Origin: Acanthochromis polyacanthus
Taxonomy: Eukaryota; Chordata; Actinopteri; Pomacentridae
DNA: 64,000 nt
Assembly (NCBI RefSeq): GCF_021347895.1
Contig: NC_067132.1
Location: 5,212,268-5,276,267, forward strand
Direction: 5' to 3'
The notes below the pieces were generated by a model that saw only the letters and a list, made by a program, of their open reading frames with translations, was not told where the DNA came from and did no database searches. A program made the position numbers and the translations under genes. Shown here one piece after another: positions 48,341 to 59,734 of this stretch. Numbering within the stretch: the stretch's first letter is position 1; the number at the start of each line of letters is the position of its first letter.

Positions 48341-48598
48341 TTATGAATCAAAGCAAGAATTTATTTAGAAAATATCATTGCACTTTGTCCAATGTGTTTG
48401 TCAGAAGTCAAAGGTTAAACATTACTGACTATGCTTGTAGCAGACCCTTTGAGCTGCATGAGTTTGATGCATAAAGACTGCATCATGTGTGCTGTAGCGC
48501 CTGTATAAATGTTTTCATTTGAACACCTCACATCCTTCCATGATTGTCTAAAATCTGAGAAAAGTGTTGAGAAAATAATGGTCTGCAATGATCTAGAA
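48341..48598. other. unassigned DNA
   Basis: Possibly the eroded end of the preceding Tc1 remnant; nothing certain. Confidence 0.4.
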
Positions 48599-49204
48599 CA
48601 GGAGTGTCAAACTCATTCTAGTTCAGGTTCCACATTTAACCCAGTTTGATCTAAAGTGTTCCAGACCAGTAAAATCACAGCATAATACCGATAAATAACC
48701 ACAGCTCCAAAGGTTTCCTCGTTTTAGTGCAAAAAAAGTATGTTCTGAAAATGTTCACACTGAAGGAATTATCTTTTTACAAAACATTATGAACAACCTG
48801 AAATTTGTTAAGAAAAATTAAAACAATTTCATCCTCAGTTTATCATTTCCACATTACTACTTCCAGGTCACAGTGTCTACAAAAGAACACAACATTTAGT
48901 CACCTGGAACTGAATGATATAAGATTTTACTTTAAAAATGCAAAAAACAACAAAATAAGACAAAATATTACAAAAATGAGACAAAATGGAAAAAAAAAAC
49001 AGAAAACAAAATGACAAAATTCAGACAAATGACACAAAGCAAAACAAAAAAAAGACGAAAAATTAGAAAAAAATTAGAAAGCGACAAAATAAATGGACAA
49101 ATGACACAAGTGACAAAAATGACAAGTGTGAAACAAACGAAGAGAAGATACACAAAACAATGAATAACGCAAATCACAAAATGACAAAAATAAGACAACA
49201 TCAG
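48599..49204 (+). mobile_element. hAT-like MITE, copy 4
   Basis: Starts CAGGAGTGTCAAACTCATTC, then GTTCAGGTTCCACATTTAAC and CAGTAAAATCACAGCATAAT, TTCTGAAAATGTTCACA. The strand-biased GACAAAAT tract fills 48940-49200. Its right end is cut by or abuts the L2 tail at 49205. Confidence 0.75.
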
Positions 49205-49710
49205 GAGATCAGACCCTTCCTGACCCAAACAGGCCACACAACTTCTGGTTCAGGCTCTTGTGATGTCCACGCATTGACTACTGCAACTCTCTTCTGGCAG
49301 GTCTCCCTGCATGTACAGTCAAACCTCTACAGATGATCCAGAATGCAGCAGCACGTCTGGTCTTCAACCAGCCCAGAAGAGCTCATGTCACTCCCCTGTT
49401 CATCTCCCTTCACTGGCTTCCAGTTGCAGCCAGAATCAAATTCAAAACTCTCCTCCTGGCTTACAAAACATTTAGAAGAACGGCCCCAGCCTACCTGGAT
49501 TCCCTGATCCAGGTCTACTCCCCTTCATGCCCACTTCGCTCTGCATGTGAGAGACGCCTGGTGCTTCCAGCCCAGCACGGCTCCAAATCTCTAACCAGAC
49601 TCTTCTCCTCTGTTGTTCCCAAATGGTGGAACAAACTACCAAACTCTGTGCGTTCTGCTGAGTCCCTTTCTACTTTCAAGAGACAATTGAAGGCTCATCC
49701 GTTCCCATGA
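49205..49710 (+). pseudogene. L2-type ORF2, C-terminal domain
   Basis: From 49333 an open frame of 125 codons reads MIQNAAARLVFNQPRRAHV, TPLFISLHWLPVAARIKFK, ACERRLVLPAQHGSKSLTR and KWWNKLPNSVRSAESLSTFK. This is the region after the reverse transcriptase in L2/CR1-type ORF2: the A-A-R-L-V, L-H-W-L-P-V and W-W-N-x-L-P-x-x-V-R landmarks are diagnostic. The 49205-49330 part is in another frame (LTQTGHTTSGSGSCDVHALT-like), where one extra base in GTCCACGCATTG against GTCACGCATTG of the first copy breaks the frame. The stop after AHPFP at 49708 is likely the family end. Confidence 0.88.
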
Positions 49711-49735
49711 GATTTCTATCTGCAGTGTAGGTCAA
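49205..49735 (+). mobile_element. L2-type LINE 3' tail
   Basis: The last 0.5 kb of the same family as 37833-40105, with long identical stretches (for example ATGATCCAGAATGCAGCAGC). Severe 5' truncation as usual for LINEs. Confidence 0.88.
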
Positions 49736-50160
49736 AAAATCACAAGACAGTAACTACTAAATCTGAGTGACAATGAGCATATTAGCAACCAGTGTCATTG
49801 ATGCTTCATGTCGTAGGTTTGAGGTATTTGGACCTGATTTTGAAATACATAGTCAGTAATATACCATGAGAGATCACTGTAATTGTTGGGGAATTAAAGC
49901 GCTGGCGTCCCTCAGATGTAGAGCACTGGACAAACAGGAAAATCAGAAAAGATCAGGATGTGGATGTACTGAGTCTGTGTGTCATTGTAGTTCATTACAT
50001 TTCTTTGTAACAACATTTCTGTATTGCAGTGTGAGAACCCTGACCATGAAGGCTTTATATACTGATGTACTGATTCCGTGTGTGGCGAGGGAAGTAGCAG
50101 CTGGAAGTGCTGCAGAATCTGGGGAAAGCTTAGAGCCAGGGCCGGGGTCACATTGCCCAA
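49736..50160. other. unassigned DNA
   Basis: No gene recognised; the frame 49866-50237 has no domain. Confidence 0.45.
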
Positions 50161-50284
50161 TAGACCCTTTAATGACCCACGTCATGAATGACGTCACAGC
50201 TTTAGCTGGAGGCAAAAGAGGAAGCCCGCGGCCGTGACCGAAAGGCGAAAGACTGAGGGACTAGGCTCTATCAACTTTTCTAAA

Positions 50285-50500
50285 ATGTCGTCCTGCTGTG
50301 TTTTTGGATGCCAGAACAGGAGGAATGACATTGGCGAACGCAAATTAAAGTTTTATAGGATTCCACCGAACACTCGTGCTCAGAGGAACGAAGACAGTTG
50401 TGGTTAAATGCACTGAGGCGAAAAGACTGGACAGAGACGATCAGCTGCAGTCAATTCCAGCCATTTTCAGTACAAAAAATCGCTGATATTCTATTTGTAA
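50285..50500 (+). pseudogene. THAP zinc-finger domain, frameshifted
   Basis: The ATG at 50285 begins MSSCCVFGCQNRRNDI, the canonical THAP start with its first two zinc-binding cysteines (C-x2-4-C), followed by LKFYRIPPNTRAQR, the F-Y-R-I-P hallmark. One base is lost near 50396 so the frame then moves to QLWLNALRRKDWTE, which supplies the invariant Trp of the domain. The downstream segment reads SSHFQYKK in the third frame, in the position of the C-x2-H half of the finger, where the cysteine is no longer encoded. THAP domains bind DNA; here it is likely the N-terminus of a transposase. The catalytic part is absent. Confidence 0.78.
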
Positions 50501-51051
50501 TAAAAAAAATATTCAATTCAATTCAGTTCAGCTTTATTCCAGACACTGGGTCCAATACACACACCATAAGAACAAGGACACAACAAGACACAGAAAAAAT
50601 ACAATCAAAAAACAATAACCCGTTAAATATGATGAGAAATACAGGGAATATTGGACGCGCATCGCGAGGTGCATTTCCTTGAAAACGACCGATTCGTGGA
50701 TTATATACCGACTTCAAGACATGTTTTGGACAAAATAGTTTACTGGCTTGTGTCATCTGGATGTCCAAGGTTGGATTATGGCCGTTTTTTGTGGAATATT
50801 TTCATCTGTGTGTAATAATGAACCCGGAATGTGAGCCGCGCTGTGTGCGTTGAAGCCGTGTACAGAGAAAGGATGGATGGATATTCGTTGTTTGTCGGAC
50901 AAATGTGTTTATATTACCCGCTGTGGTAATCACATCTGAAAGTGGTTTATACCGGCGGATTCATGAGAATCTAAGCTTTCCATCGGCGTATAGTGTTTAT
51001 ATAATTGCGTTTGCAGTCTTCGGACATTCTTTAAATTCCTATGCAAATTAG

Positions 51052-51077
51052 TAAGTGTACCGCCGGCGGTACACTTA
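51052..51077. repeat. 26-bp perfect palindrome
   Basis: Centre GTACCGCCGGCGGTAC, extending perfectly for 13 bp either side. The module at 7408-7566 retains one half (CCGGTGGTACACTTACC in its own orientation). Confidence 0.93.
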
Positions 51078-51252
51078 AGTTTTACGGGTTAAAAATGCTC
51101 GAGTTTGCAGCGCAAACTCCCAGCGCAAACTATATACTCCCAGTCCCGCTTGACTTCTCGCTCTGCTTTTGCCTCCAGCATAAGCCCCGCCACAAAAAAC
51201 GTCACAATGTTTGTAAACAAATAAGGGTCTATAGCTCTTAAGCTAAGCTTGA

Positions 51253-52604
51253 CAATGCCACCTCAGGGAGGGACCCCCCCCCCCAAGGAAAGTTCTACCT
51301 TCTGCCTCTGGGCACACAGGTTTGCATACCAGGAAGCACGAGACGTGTTGTGCTCAAACAATTAATCAAATTTTATTTAAACAATCAATTTAAAAAATGT
51401 TAAAACAATGAAATAGGACAAGGGGAGGGAAAGTGCAAAGGGGCAGAGGCTGTAGCTTATCATGTGGCAGGATGGGTCACTGGAGGGGAGGAACAGGGCC
51501 CCAGGTGAATAAAATCTCACACGTGAAGGATTAAACAATAATACCCAAGGTTCACACGGGGGAGGGTTACCACCACGTCCCTACCACCAGTGCTCAGCCT
51601 CTGGAACACAGAATAAAGGAAGATTAGCGGGGGCACAAAAGGACAATAAGCAAAATAAACAGGTAATTAAACTATAAACAAAAACAAATTCCTATAAACT
51701 AAAATCACAAAAAAAACATTCAAACCCAGAAAACCAAATACCATAAAATGCCCAAAAACAAGAACACTGAAGTTCAAATTTATATTACCTGAACAGAACC
51801 AAACCTTAAACACAAACAACAAAATAACAATGAAATCAATATTAACTGAGCAATGAACCAATATAGGTCACCGGGTCAACAAAAGAAAACAAAACCCAAA
51901 TAATATTCTACAAATAAAGCGATGTCCCCGCTGTGGACACAGATAAAGCACAGGCAAATTAATATTAAAGACACGAGGATAAATACAACGTCTAAATGCA
52001 ACTCGACTCCCAATCAGCTGCTTGGTCTAACCCGGCTGACGCTGGGAGAAGCAGACCAGGCCGATGAAACGGAGGTCAAGCAGAGCTAGGTGCAGTTAGC
52101 CGTAGGCCTATAGCAGAGGCATCCAGGAGTACGGCCAAGCGAAGCAGAACAACAAGGCAAAACAGCAGCGGGTCCTTTGCGCCGCCACTAAACAGCATAG
52201 AGGAAAGCAGAGGTGCTGCGTTAAAAGCGTTTTGATTTATTATGCCCACACTAAGAGCGACACACACACACACACAGGAGAGTGACAGCATGTCAGGAGC
52301 AGCCCCAGCAGTTGCAGCTACCCACCGGAACAATTAGTGTTGAGCATGAATGCATGCGGGACCTGGCCAGAATACACCTACCAAAATGCAGCTGCTAACA
52401 CTCGAACCACAGGACACAACAACGGTGGATACCGGCAACAAACCGGGTCGAGCAACCGGAAGGGGCGTGGCTTCAGCCTCAGAGAGAGAGAAGAGGTAGC
52501 CACCCCCAGCTCTTATAGCTGGTGGGTGTGCTCTGATTGGCTTACAGCCCAGCACTGCCTGGGAGGACACAAAACTGGCCTTAGGCAGGACTTATCCTGC
52601 TACA
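51253..52604 (-). mobile_element. LTR-like or transcription-unit-like repeat (tentative)
   Basis: Read on the minus strand it starts TGTAGCAGGATAAGTCC, has a possible TATA (CTATAAGAGCTGGGG) about 100 bases on, an AATAAATCAAAACGC polyA-like word at about 52235, and near its far end AATAAAATTTGATTAATTG; it finishes at TGAGGTGGCA. TG...CA ends, core-promoter and polyA words suggest an LTR or a short noncoding retroelement. I found no target duplication, no primer-binding site and no coding frame, and a C13 run at 51278-51292 may hide the junction. Confidence 0.3.
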
Positions 52605-54746
52605 CGTGGAAATGATGACACAAAGCCATGACTTCACATTGTTGCAAGTCTTCAAGGTGTTGAGTCTACAAATGTTGCATCCCACAGCTATATCTACAAG
52701 CATTGGCTTCTTTGTTGCATCCAGCTAGAAGTGCTCTAAAGGACCACGTTTTCCCATTGTGTTAGTTGTGTGTCAATAGAGGCAAACTCTCAGTAACGTA
52801 GGATGCACAGATTTCATTTTCCTCATCGTGCCTGCTGTTGTCACTTATTTTAGGTTGTGCTATGCCAGTTAACACCAAGTCTGAAAATGACTCCGTTTCC
52901 TGGAGGTCCACCTAAAGAACAAAATCTAACCTGCATGCATGGACTTACATGTTCCAGCCATAACTGCATGTTCCAACACTTTGTCTTCCATATCTTGATG
53001 TTTTCCTGTCTTGGTAGGTGAACAATATCTAAATGGAACTGTGAAAGGATATGTGGTCCACTGCTGCACAATCATGGCAAGCGCTCCACCTACTTATCCC
53101 ATACATCCACAGCGGCAGCCAGTTCTTCTTTCTCATGTCTTGTTTTGTCTTGTGTTGTGGTTGTCAAGATGATTTATCCTGGACATAATATGGAATGTTT
53201 CCAGTGGCATGGTGGCACTAAAAACAGCTCTGAATCTCACAAGCGAGTGTTGGATTTGCCTCTGGATGCTGAGACACCTGCCACAGTCATCCGTTGTGTG
53301 AATGCCTGCTGCTCGTTCATCTGGTTCCTTCCACTTGGAAGCAAACACAAAATTAGTTTCACTTCTGCGTTGGCATTACCAGCATTGTTTACTCAAGTTG
53401 TGATCTATGTGACAGAGTATAAAGCGTCGCCGGCAGTGCAAAATCGTTATAATGTAATTACTGTGATAAGTGAATTTGATCACGGGGGCAAAGTAGAGGA
53501 ACTGTTTGTGTTCACCAGCCACAAAGAAGATTCATCTACCCAGCTTTGTGAAATATGTTTCTCTAGGAGCTGGTCGACATGCATCCACAATGTCCTGACT
53601 TTTTAGGCTCTGGATAGATGTTTCAGCAGCTCACAAACTGGACTCCTTGTTGTGGATTGCCTTGATCTTAAGTAAGACATCTCTAGTACCAGTTCTATCC
53701 TCCTCAGATCTGGATCCTCAGTGGGTTCATCATTAAAATTCATCAGCTTCCACCAACAAACATTACTTTGACCTAGGATTACCAGCAGCTTCTGGACAAC
53801 AATCTGAAGCAAACACTGGGTTAACAAGAACCATCTCTTGAAATATTCACCATGTTTTGCTTAAGGTTTTTATTTTTTAACCAAACAGTGGATTCACTCT
53901 ATTGCTCTTTTAGTTTTGTATTTTCAAGGTTACATAAGACGTGTTCTATTATACAGCAGGACTGTGTTAGATAAGTGATGTTTTATTCACCATTAGTAGC
54001 CTGTAGTCGTAACACTCTGCTGTCCACTGTTTCAACAGCATCCATCTGTGACGCAAAGAAAAGATGTTTTATGTGAACAAATAAAGAGGCTGTGCTTAAT
54101 GAACAGATAAATAGACTGGAGGCAAATATTATGCTGTTGATGCTTTTACATTTTCCTCCAGAGTGGTAGGTTCATTTGGTTCATAGCATCACTGTGATAT
54201 TTTTCTCACTCAATGAAATACATGGAGTATCAGAAGTCAGAAAGGTACTCTGAGCTAACAGGAGCTTTTTTGGCATCAAATCATGGCTAAAATGAAGACT
54301 CCTAAGTGTGCAGTAGACAGAGTTCTAACAGACTTTGTTTAAAGCTGATTTGTTGTATTCAAAGTAGAATCAAATAGAGCACAAGTGATCACCATCAGAA
54401 GATCAGTACATCAGCTGTGTTCACTCAGAGGTAGAAACACAGCTCCATCACAGACAGAGAATTTACTAAACAAAAGTCAACATTACAATCAGCAGACATC
54501 CTGTCAGAAGAAAGCTGTTGAGTAGTGTCTCAGAGGAGGAGTGTCTTTAAATCACTTCTTGGGTTGGGCTTAAACACATCAACCAATTAACTGATGGATC
54601 CTAGTGAGATATTAGTGGCACCAAATTAAAGGTTGTCTGTAACTGGATCAAAACCTGAGCCCTCACAGGTAAGTTCCTAAACAAATAAATTATATATAAT
54701 ATACATTTCTAGGAAACATCTTTTCACCATTTATTTTACTGCTTCA
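52605..54746. other. unassigned DNA
   Basis: About 2.1 kb, no repeat recognised. It contains a 153-codon frame at 53145-53606 with no domain I recognise. Confidence 0.45.
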
Positions 54747-55165
54747 TTGTCGGCCATGTTGTTTGGTCTGGAGACAGTGTCCCTGAGGAAAACACAGGAG
54801 GCAGAGCTGGAGGTAGCAGAACTGAAGATGCTGAGGTTCTCTTTGGGAGTGACCAGGATGGATAGGATCAGGAATGAGTCCATCAGAGGGACAGCACATG
54901 TTAGAGGCTTTGGAGATAAAGTCAGAGAGGCCAGACTGAGATGGTTCAGACATGTCCAGAGGAGAGAGAGTGAATATATTGGTAGAAGGATGCTGAGTTT
55001 CCCACTGCCAGGCAGGAGGCCTAGAGGAAGACCAAAGAGGAGGTTTGTGGATGTGGTTAAAGAGGACATGAAGGTGGTTGGTGTGAGAGAAGAGGATGCA
55101 GCAGACAGGGTTAGATGGAGGCAACTGATTCGCTGTGGCGACCCCTGAAGGGAAAAGAAGAAGAA
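54747..55165 (+). pseudogene. RTE-type LINE ORF2, C-terminal end
   Basis: A frame of 133 codons reads FGLETVSLRKTQEAELEVAE, MLRFSLGVTRMDRIRNESIR, DKVREARLRWFRHVQRRESE, GRRPRGRPKRRFVDVVKEDM and ADRVRWRQLIRCGDP. This is the terminal part of RTE (BovB-like) ORF2: L-x-V-A-E-x-x-M-L-R, R-L-R-W-x-x-H-V, G-R-P-K-R-R-W/F and W-R-x-L-I-R-C-G-D-P are landmarks in order. The 3' tail after the stop is GGGAAAAGAAGAAGAA. The frame is open but 5' truncated, since the endonuclease and reverse transcriptase are absent. The first residue of the open frame is not the protein start. Confidence 0.88.
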
Positions 55166-55358
55166 TTTTACTGCTTCATTGTCAGAACTTTAAAGTCAAC
55201 CAATGATATCCATTATCTATACAACGCTTCATCCTCATTAAGGCCTATTTAAACTTAACGTATTGATGCAGATAACTGGTATTTGACTGATGTCTCCCAA
55301 ATCTTGTAATCTGAATAAAAGTTGTTCCTGACATTAGCCTTGTGGCTGTAGACATATA

Positions 55359-55705
55359 CACCACCGTTCAAAAGTTTGGGGTCATCCAGACAATTCCATG
55401 TTTTCCATGAAAACTCCCACTTTTATCCATGTGCTAACATAACTGAACAAGGGTTTTCTAATCATCAATGAGCCTTTCAGCACCATTAGCTAACACAATG
55501 TAGCATTAGAACACAGGAGTGATGGTTGCTGGAAAAGTTCCTCTGTACCCCTATGGAGATATTCCATTAAAAACCAGCTGTTTACAGCTACAATAGTCAT
55601 TTACCACATTAACTATGTCTACACTGGATTTATCATTCATTTCATGTTATCTTAAATTTAAAAAAAAAACTTTCAAAAATAAGGACATTTCTAAGTGACA
55701 GTAGT
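55359..55705 (+). mobile_element. Tc1-type MITE (GTTCAAAAG family), copy 2
   Basis: Begins CACCACCGTTCAAAAGTTTG after TA (55357-55358), and is nearly identical to 17740-18072 over its middle. The right end stops at CATTTCTAAGTGACAGTAGT without its terminal repeat; the fragment at 30808 shows what it should look like. Confidence 0.8.
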
Positions 55706-57060
55706 GCATGTGCAGATGCATGAGTTATTCAGCAAAATCTCCAGCATCAAATTCTCCAGATCCAGTTATAGTCATCCCTTGATAAGTTACCAAAACGTGT
55801 GACAACTTGAAATGCAAATGTAAGGTGCAGTTGATGTTTTATGGGCAATGACTCACTAAGAGGTAATGTTTTCCCTAACATGTATGTAAACCTAATTTCA
55901 TGTCTGCTTCACTAGTTTTCCACCTTACTTATGTTCTGTAGGAGCTCAGTGTCCAGCCCCGAGGCAGGAATGAACAGTATATATGCCAGAGTAGCATCTT
56001 TTCACTATTCATGAGAGCAAGAGGTCATCCATTGATCCTCCAATCATGAGGGCCTTGTCCACTGTGGATGCTGTGGCCTCTGGTGGTGACTCATCACCTA
56101 CTGAGGCTGCTCGGAGCCAAGAGATGTTGGAAGATGATGAGGAAGGTGGCTCAGACAGGAGGATGCTGAGCCATCCAGAGGAGGGGGATTAGCCAGGCAA
56201 GAAAAAGTTCTTGGACCTTTTGGAAAGTCGTGTAAAGAAGGAGCTGTTTTGGTTGTGTTTCTCTCTCTCTTTAAAGCTTGACGAGCTTTGATTTATGTTC
56301 ACCTTTCAGGCTATTTGTGATTAAAATCAAGCATGTTGCAAGCAAATCAAGCATGCAGCCTTTTTTTTTAATTCCCCTCCAGACAAAAACAGGTTTAATA
56401 CTAATGAGATACAAAGGAGAGCTTTGGTTATACAAGGCAAGGTTTTTAAACTCACCAGCAAACACGCCACTGAAAATTTAAACTTTTCAGCATCAGCTTT
56501 AAACAGTTCTGCCAGGAACATGTCAGCTGCACACAGGCAGCTGGACAGAAAGCCTCTTATCACAAGAGATGATTTGATAGCCTATTTTAACATCCCAGAC
56601 AACTTTTAATAATGACCTATGGGTCCAAAAAGCACGTTGAGATAGCAACAGTACATTAAATCTGCTGTATCATGGATGAAGTTACATAAATATATCAAAT
56701 AAATGGCTTCACGGTTTGGGGTTTTGGTCACTGTTTTGGATTGCTGTTTTCTGAGATCACCTCTTGTGTGTTTTGGTGTGTTTTCTTTTACTCTATCTCC
56801 TTCTGTTTGCCTGCGGTCTCATTTGCATGAGATGCAGTTTGTAATAACTGTAAATGTCATCTGTGGTCCTGATCCTGAGCAGCTCCTCCATGTCTGTAAT
56901 TTGTAAAGTAAAAAATCCAGAGGTCCTGTGATATTAGTCCAGTAGAAATTAGCATTTGTGTGACTTGTGGTTCTGTTTTTAGTTACTTTCTGATTTATTT
57001 TGAACATAGTTTTCCCGTATGTTTGTGATGCTTTTATTGTCTCCCTTTGTGTGTTTCCCC
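55706..57060. other. unassigned DNA
   Basis: No gene or repeat recognised. Confidence 0.45.
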
Positions 57061-57238
57061 ACACTTTTTGATGGTCTCGTCCACCCTCATTAGTTTCATC
57101 TGTGTCTAGTTTCCTAATTAGTTCTTGGTGTTTATATATTTCTGTCTCCTGTGTTGTCAGTTGTCAGTCTCTCTGTGCTCCTCAGCAGTTCACTGTGAGT
57201 CTGGATGTTCATGTGCTTTCCTTCACTTTGTTCTAGAC

Positions 57239-59030
57239 CAGGCATGTCAAACTCAGTTTGGCTCTGGGGCCGGATCCAGACTTTCTGTTCTCAGGTGGGC
57301 CGGATCAGTTAAAGAATGTCAACTCCAAATATTTAGCTTTGTTTTTCAGTACTATGCTTTATCATTCAGCCTCCATTTGTAGCCTACCCTACATATTATA
57401 ATAACGGATGACAAGGGATCTTTTCTAAGCACAACACATTTATTCACAAACAATGGAAAGAAAATGATTTTCATGTTTGGTGGTGAATGTGTTAACTGGT
57501 TTATTTTAACAGTTGAGTGAATGCAGTTTTACACCTGAACCAACTCACCACACTAAACAAACTCAAGTGGGAGCTATGAAAAAATATTTTCACCTTAATT
57601 TTCATACTGCTTTGAAATAAATAAAAAAAGAAATACAAAATAAAATAAATAAACGAAATAAAAAGTTATAGCAGTGCATGGGCAATAAGATTAGACTACA
57701 TCAGATCAAACTACTAGGCTGGGCCTACTGAAGCTGAGAATATACTGCACAATATTAATTGTCTTTAATATGAAACCAGATTAATCTTATTTTTAATGAT
57801 CTGTATTCATGAGTGCAAACAAATTTCGTGTCATCACACTTTTTTTCTCTCTCTCACTGCACTCCTGCAGTCTACTTGCTGCTGCTGGCTCCTGAAACTT
57901 GGCATCTTTTTGCCTTCACAAGTGCATCGATATTAGGTGTGAAATCCTGAGTAGCAGCACATTTAACAATGTCATTCAAGTGTTTATTTGTTAACCTTGA
58001 GCGCTGCTTTGTTTTATTATTGTTCATTACGGAGAACACCTGTTCACAAAGATAAGTAGTCCCAAACATGGATAGAACCTTTGCAGTCATGGCTGTTAAT
58101 TCGGGGTAACCTGGCACGAGATATTGATAAAACGTATCCAATCCCACGGACCCAAATTTATCCTTCATAGCGGAATCGCACTGCAAGTCAATAAGCTCGA
58201 GTTGAATGTCAGCTGGCATATCAGAAGGCTTCACTGTAAATGGCGAGCGAAAAAAGCCAAATTTGTTCTCAGGTTCACTGAATACCTGAAACCTCTGCTC
58301 AAACTCTCGCAGCAAATCTGTTATGTTGTCTTTATATTTATCCAAATCATTATCGGGACGGTCCGGTGCCTTCGGACGCACAGCTGTGACACAAGAGAAA
58401 TGCGCGGTGTCACCGTTGGATAGCTGAGACTCCCACAGTGACAGTTTCATCTTGAACACACTTATGCTGTCGTAATATTGAGTGACAACTCTGTTACAGC
58501 CCTGCAATGTAGTGTTAAGTGTATTCAAGTGTTGTGTAATATCAACCTTTATGATGAGTCTCATAGTGGCGCCGAATATTAAACTCTTTGAACACTGCAA
58601 CTTGCTGATTACATACCAAGCACACTGGTTTCGCATCCACTTCTGTGAATAAATACTTCTCAGTCCATTTTTCCTGGAAAACTCTGCACTCCATGTCCAC
58701 TTTTCTTTTTTTTGACAGTGCCATTTTGGGAAGGGTGTGTTGACCGATAACTTGTTTAGTAGTGGTGAATGTGAAGCAAGATTGCCAGTTTATTTTTACT
58801 TGGACACATCACGTTGCGAATGTTGGACGTGAGCGCTTTTGCACATTTACTGCCCTTTAGCGGCCGGAGGGAGCATTTGGTTTGTATTTATTTTAAAAAA
58901 TCACAACTTTTGATAGAAATGAGCTAGAGACTTGCTTATTTTTTTGACATACTCAGAAATTTATGCCGGGCCGGATTAAATCATCCAACGGGCTGGGTCC
59001 GGCCCGCGGGCCGTATGTTTGACATGCCTG
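57239..59030 (-). mobile_element. hAT element hAT-2, internally deleted, perfect 8-bp duplication
   Basis: Termini CAGGCATGTCAAAC and GTTTGACATGCCTG are perfect 14-bp inverted repeats. The flanks are TTCTAGAC at 57231-57238 and TTCTAGAC at 59031-59038, an exact 8-bp hAT duplication. GGGCC-rich subterminal blocks occur on both sides. Size 1792 bp, short for the family because the centre of the transposase gene is gone. The intact duplication suggests a relatively recent insertion. Confidence 0.96.
57872..58724 (-). pseudogene. hAT transposase, internal deletion and frameshift
   Basis: The N-terminus MALSKKRKVDMECRVFQEK is followed by a BED-type finger (PVCLVCNQQVAV then RRHYETHH) and abruptly joins, at about 58545, the C-terminal half VDITQHLNTLNTTLQ. 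The join changes frame, so the N-terminal frame stops at once. Compared with the 605-codon hAT-1 protein, roughly 300 codons with the central catalytic region are deleted. The C-terminal half is otherwise open to the end: FFRSPFTVKPSDMPADIQLE, FGTTYLCEQVFSVMNNN (dimerisation domain) and SRLTNKHLNDIVKCA, ending GASSSK. The same general family as hAT-1, but a different subfamily by termini. Confidence 0.92.
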
Positions 59031-59310
59031 TTCTAGACCCTTTGCTTTCTTGTTGGTATTTGGATTTATTTGGTTAGACTTTGTTTTTCTACCTGGATCT
59101 CTAGGTATTTTTTGTTTGTTTCCCTGCCAACCTGTACATTTTATTGAAGTTACACTAGCTTATTTCACTGGCCTGTCTGCCATGTGTGTTCTGTGTTGTG
59201 CTCCTCTTTCCTGGATTGCACACAACAAATAGGCTGTCAGAGTGAACCGGCACTCAGACGCCTTTTCTTTGTCAAAACGATGAAACATACGAAGGAGTCA
59301 GCAATGAATA

Positions 59311-59400
59311 ACATCCATCCATCCATCATCTACACACAGCTTAGTCCTCATTAGGGTTGTGGGGGCTGGAGGCTATCCTAACTGACTGAAGGTGCCTTTT
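59311..59400 (-). repeat. SINE-like repeat, 3' fragment
   Basis: CATCCATCCATCCATCATCT then CTCATTAGGGTTGTGGGGGC and GGAGGCTATCCTAACTGACT match the tail of the family in reverse. Confidence 0.7.
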
Positions 59401-59734
59401 CAAGATCTGACAATTTCCCACGTCCTATTCATCGTCTATGTGAAACTCACCGCGTTGCATGCTGGTCCAGTGGCGATGCATTTCCACCTGCAGTCTGGTG
59501 CTTCCCCCGGAACGAGCCACAGTTCATTGACATAAAGCAGACTCGACCTCTACTTATGCAAATTTGATGTGGGGTGCAGAGGTCTGACACATCGCAACAC
59601 TTTGGTCAAACATCTAAACTAGCCATCGGTGAAGTAAAACAAGGACAGATTCAGCTACTGCACAGCTTATTTCTAATCTCAGATGCTTTCAGAAATATTT
59701 TTTGCTGAAGTGTTTTCAAAATAAGAGAGAAAGT

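Larger units (their letters stand above)
50161..51231 (+). mobile_element. THAP-domain DNA transposon derivative
   Basis: Ends are inverted: TAGACCCTT at 50161 and AAGGGTCTA ending at 51231, with GCTGGAGGCAAAAG at 50206-50219 and CTTTTGCCTCCAGC at 51167-51180 as an inner inverted block. The interior has a decayed THAP domain, an AATTCAATTCAGTTCAGC-type insertion at about 50510-50650, the module shared with 7408-7566, and a 26-bp perfect palindrome. P elements and Kolobok elements encode THAP domains; no clear 8-bp or TTAA flank lets me choose. Confidence 0.6.
57061..59235 (+). mobile_element. LTR-like remnant split by hAT-2
   Basis: Flanks of the hAT element (57061-57238 and 59039-59235) are T-rich with TTTATATATTTCTGTCTCC, TGTTTTTCTACC and finally TGTCAGAGTGAACCGGCACTC, which resembles the end of a fish Ty3/gypsy LTR and primer-binding region. 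This is by style only. No internal coding sequence is present. Confidence 0.28.

Noticed and set aside
53145..53606. 153-codon frame as a host gene
   Set aside because: No domain, signal or splice context recognised; composition is not clearly coding. It is the longest unexplained frame outside repeats, so a database search would be worthwhile, but I cannot support a gene.
54731..55124. Two minus-strand frames of over 110 codons opposite the RTE tail
   Set aside because: Shadows of the plus-strand RTE ORF2 end, which carries the recognisable motifs.
55900..56250. Coding exon near ATGAGGGCCTTGTCCACTGT
   Set aside because: Short acidic reading after this ATG stops at 56189 (TAG); no family match and no splice context strong enough to support it.
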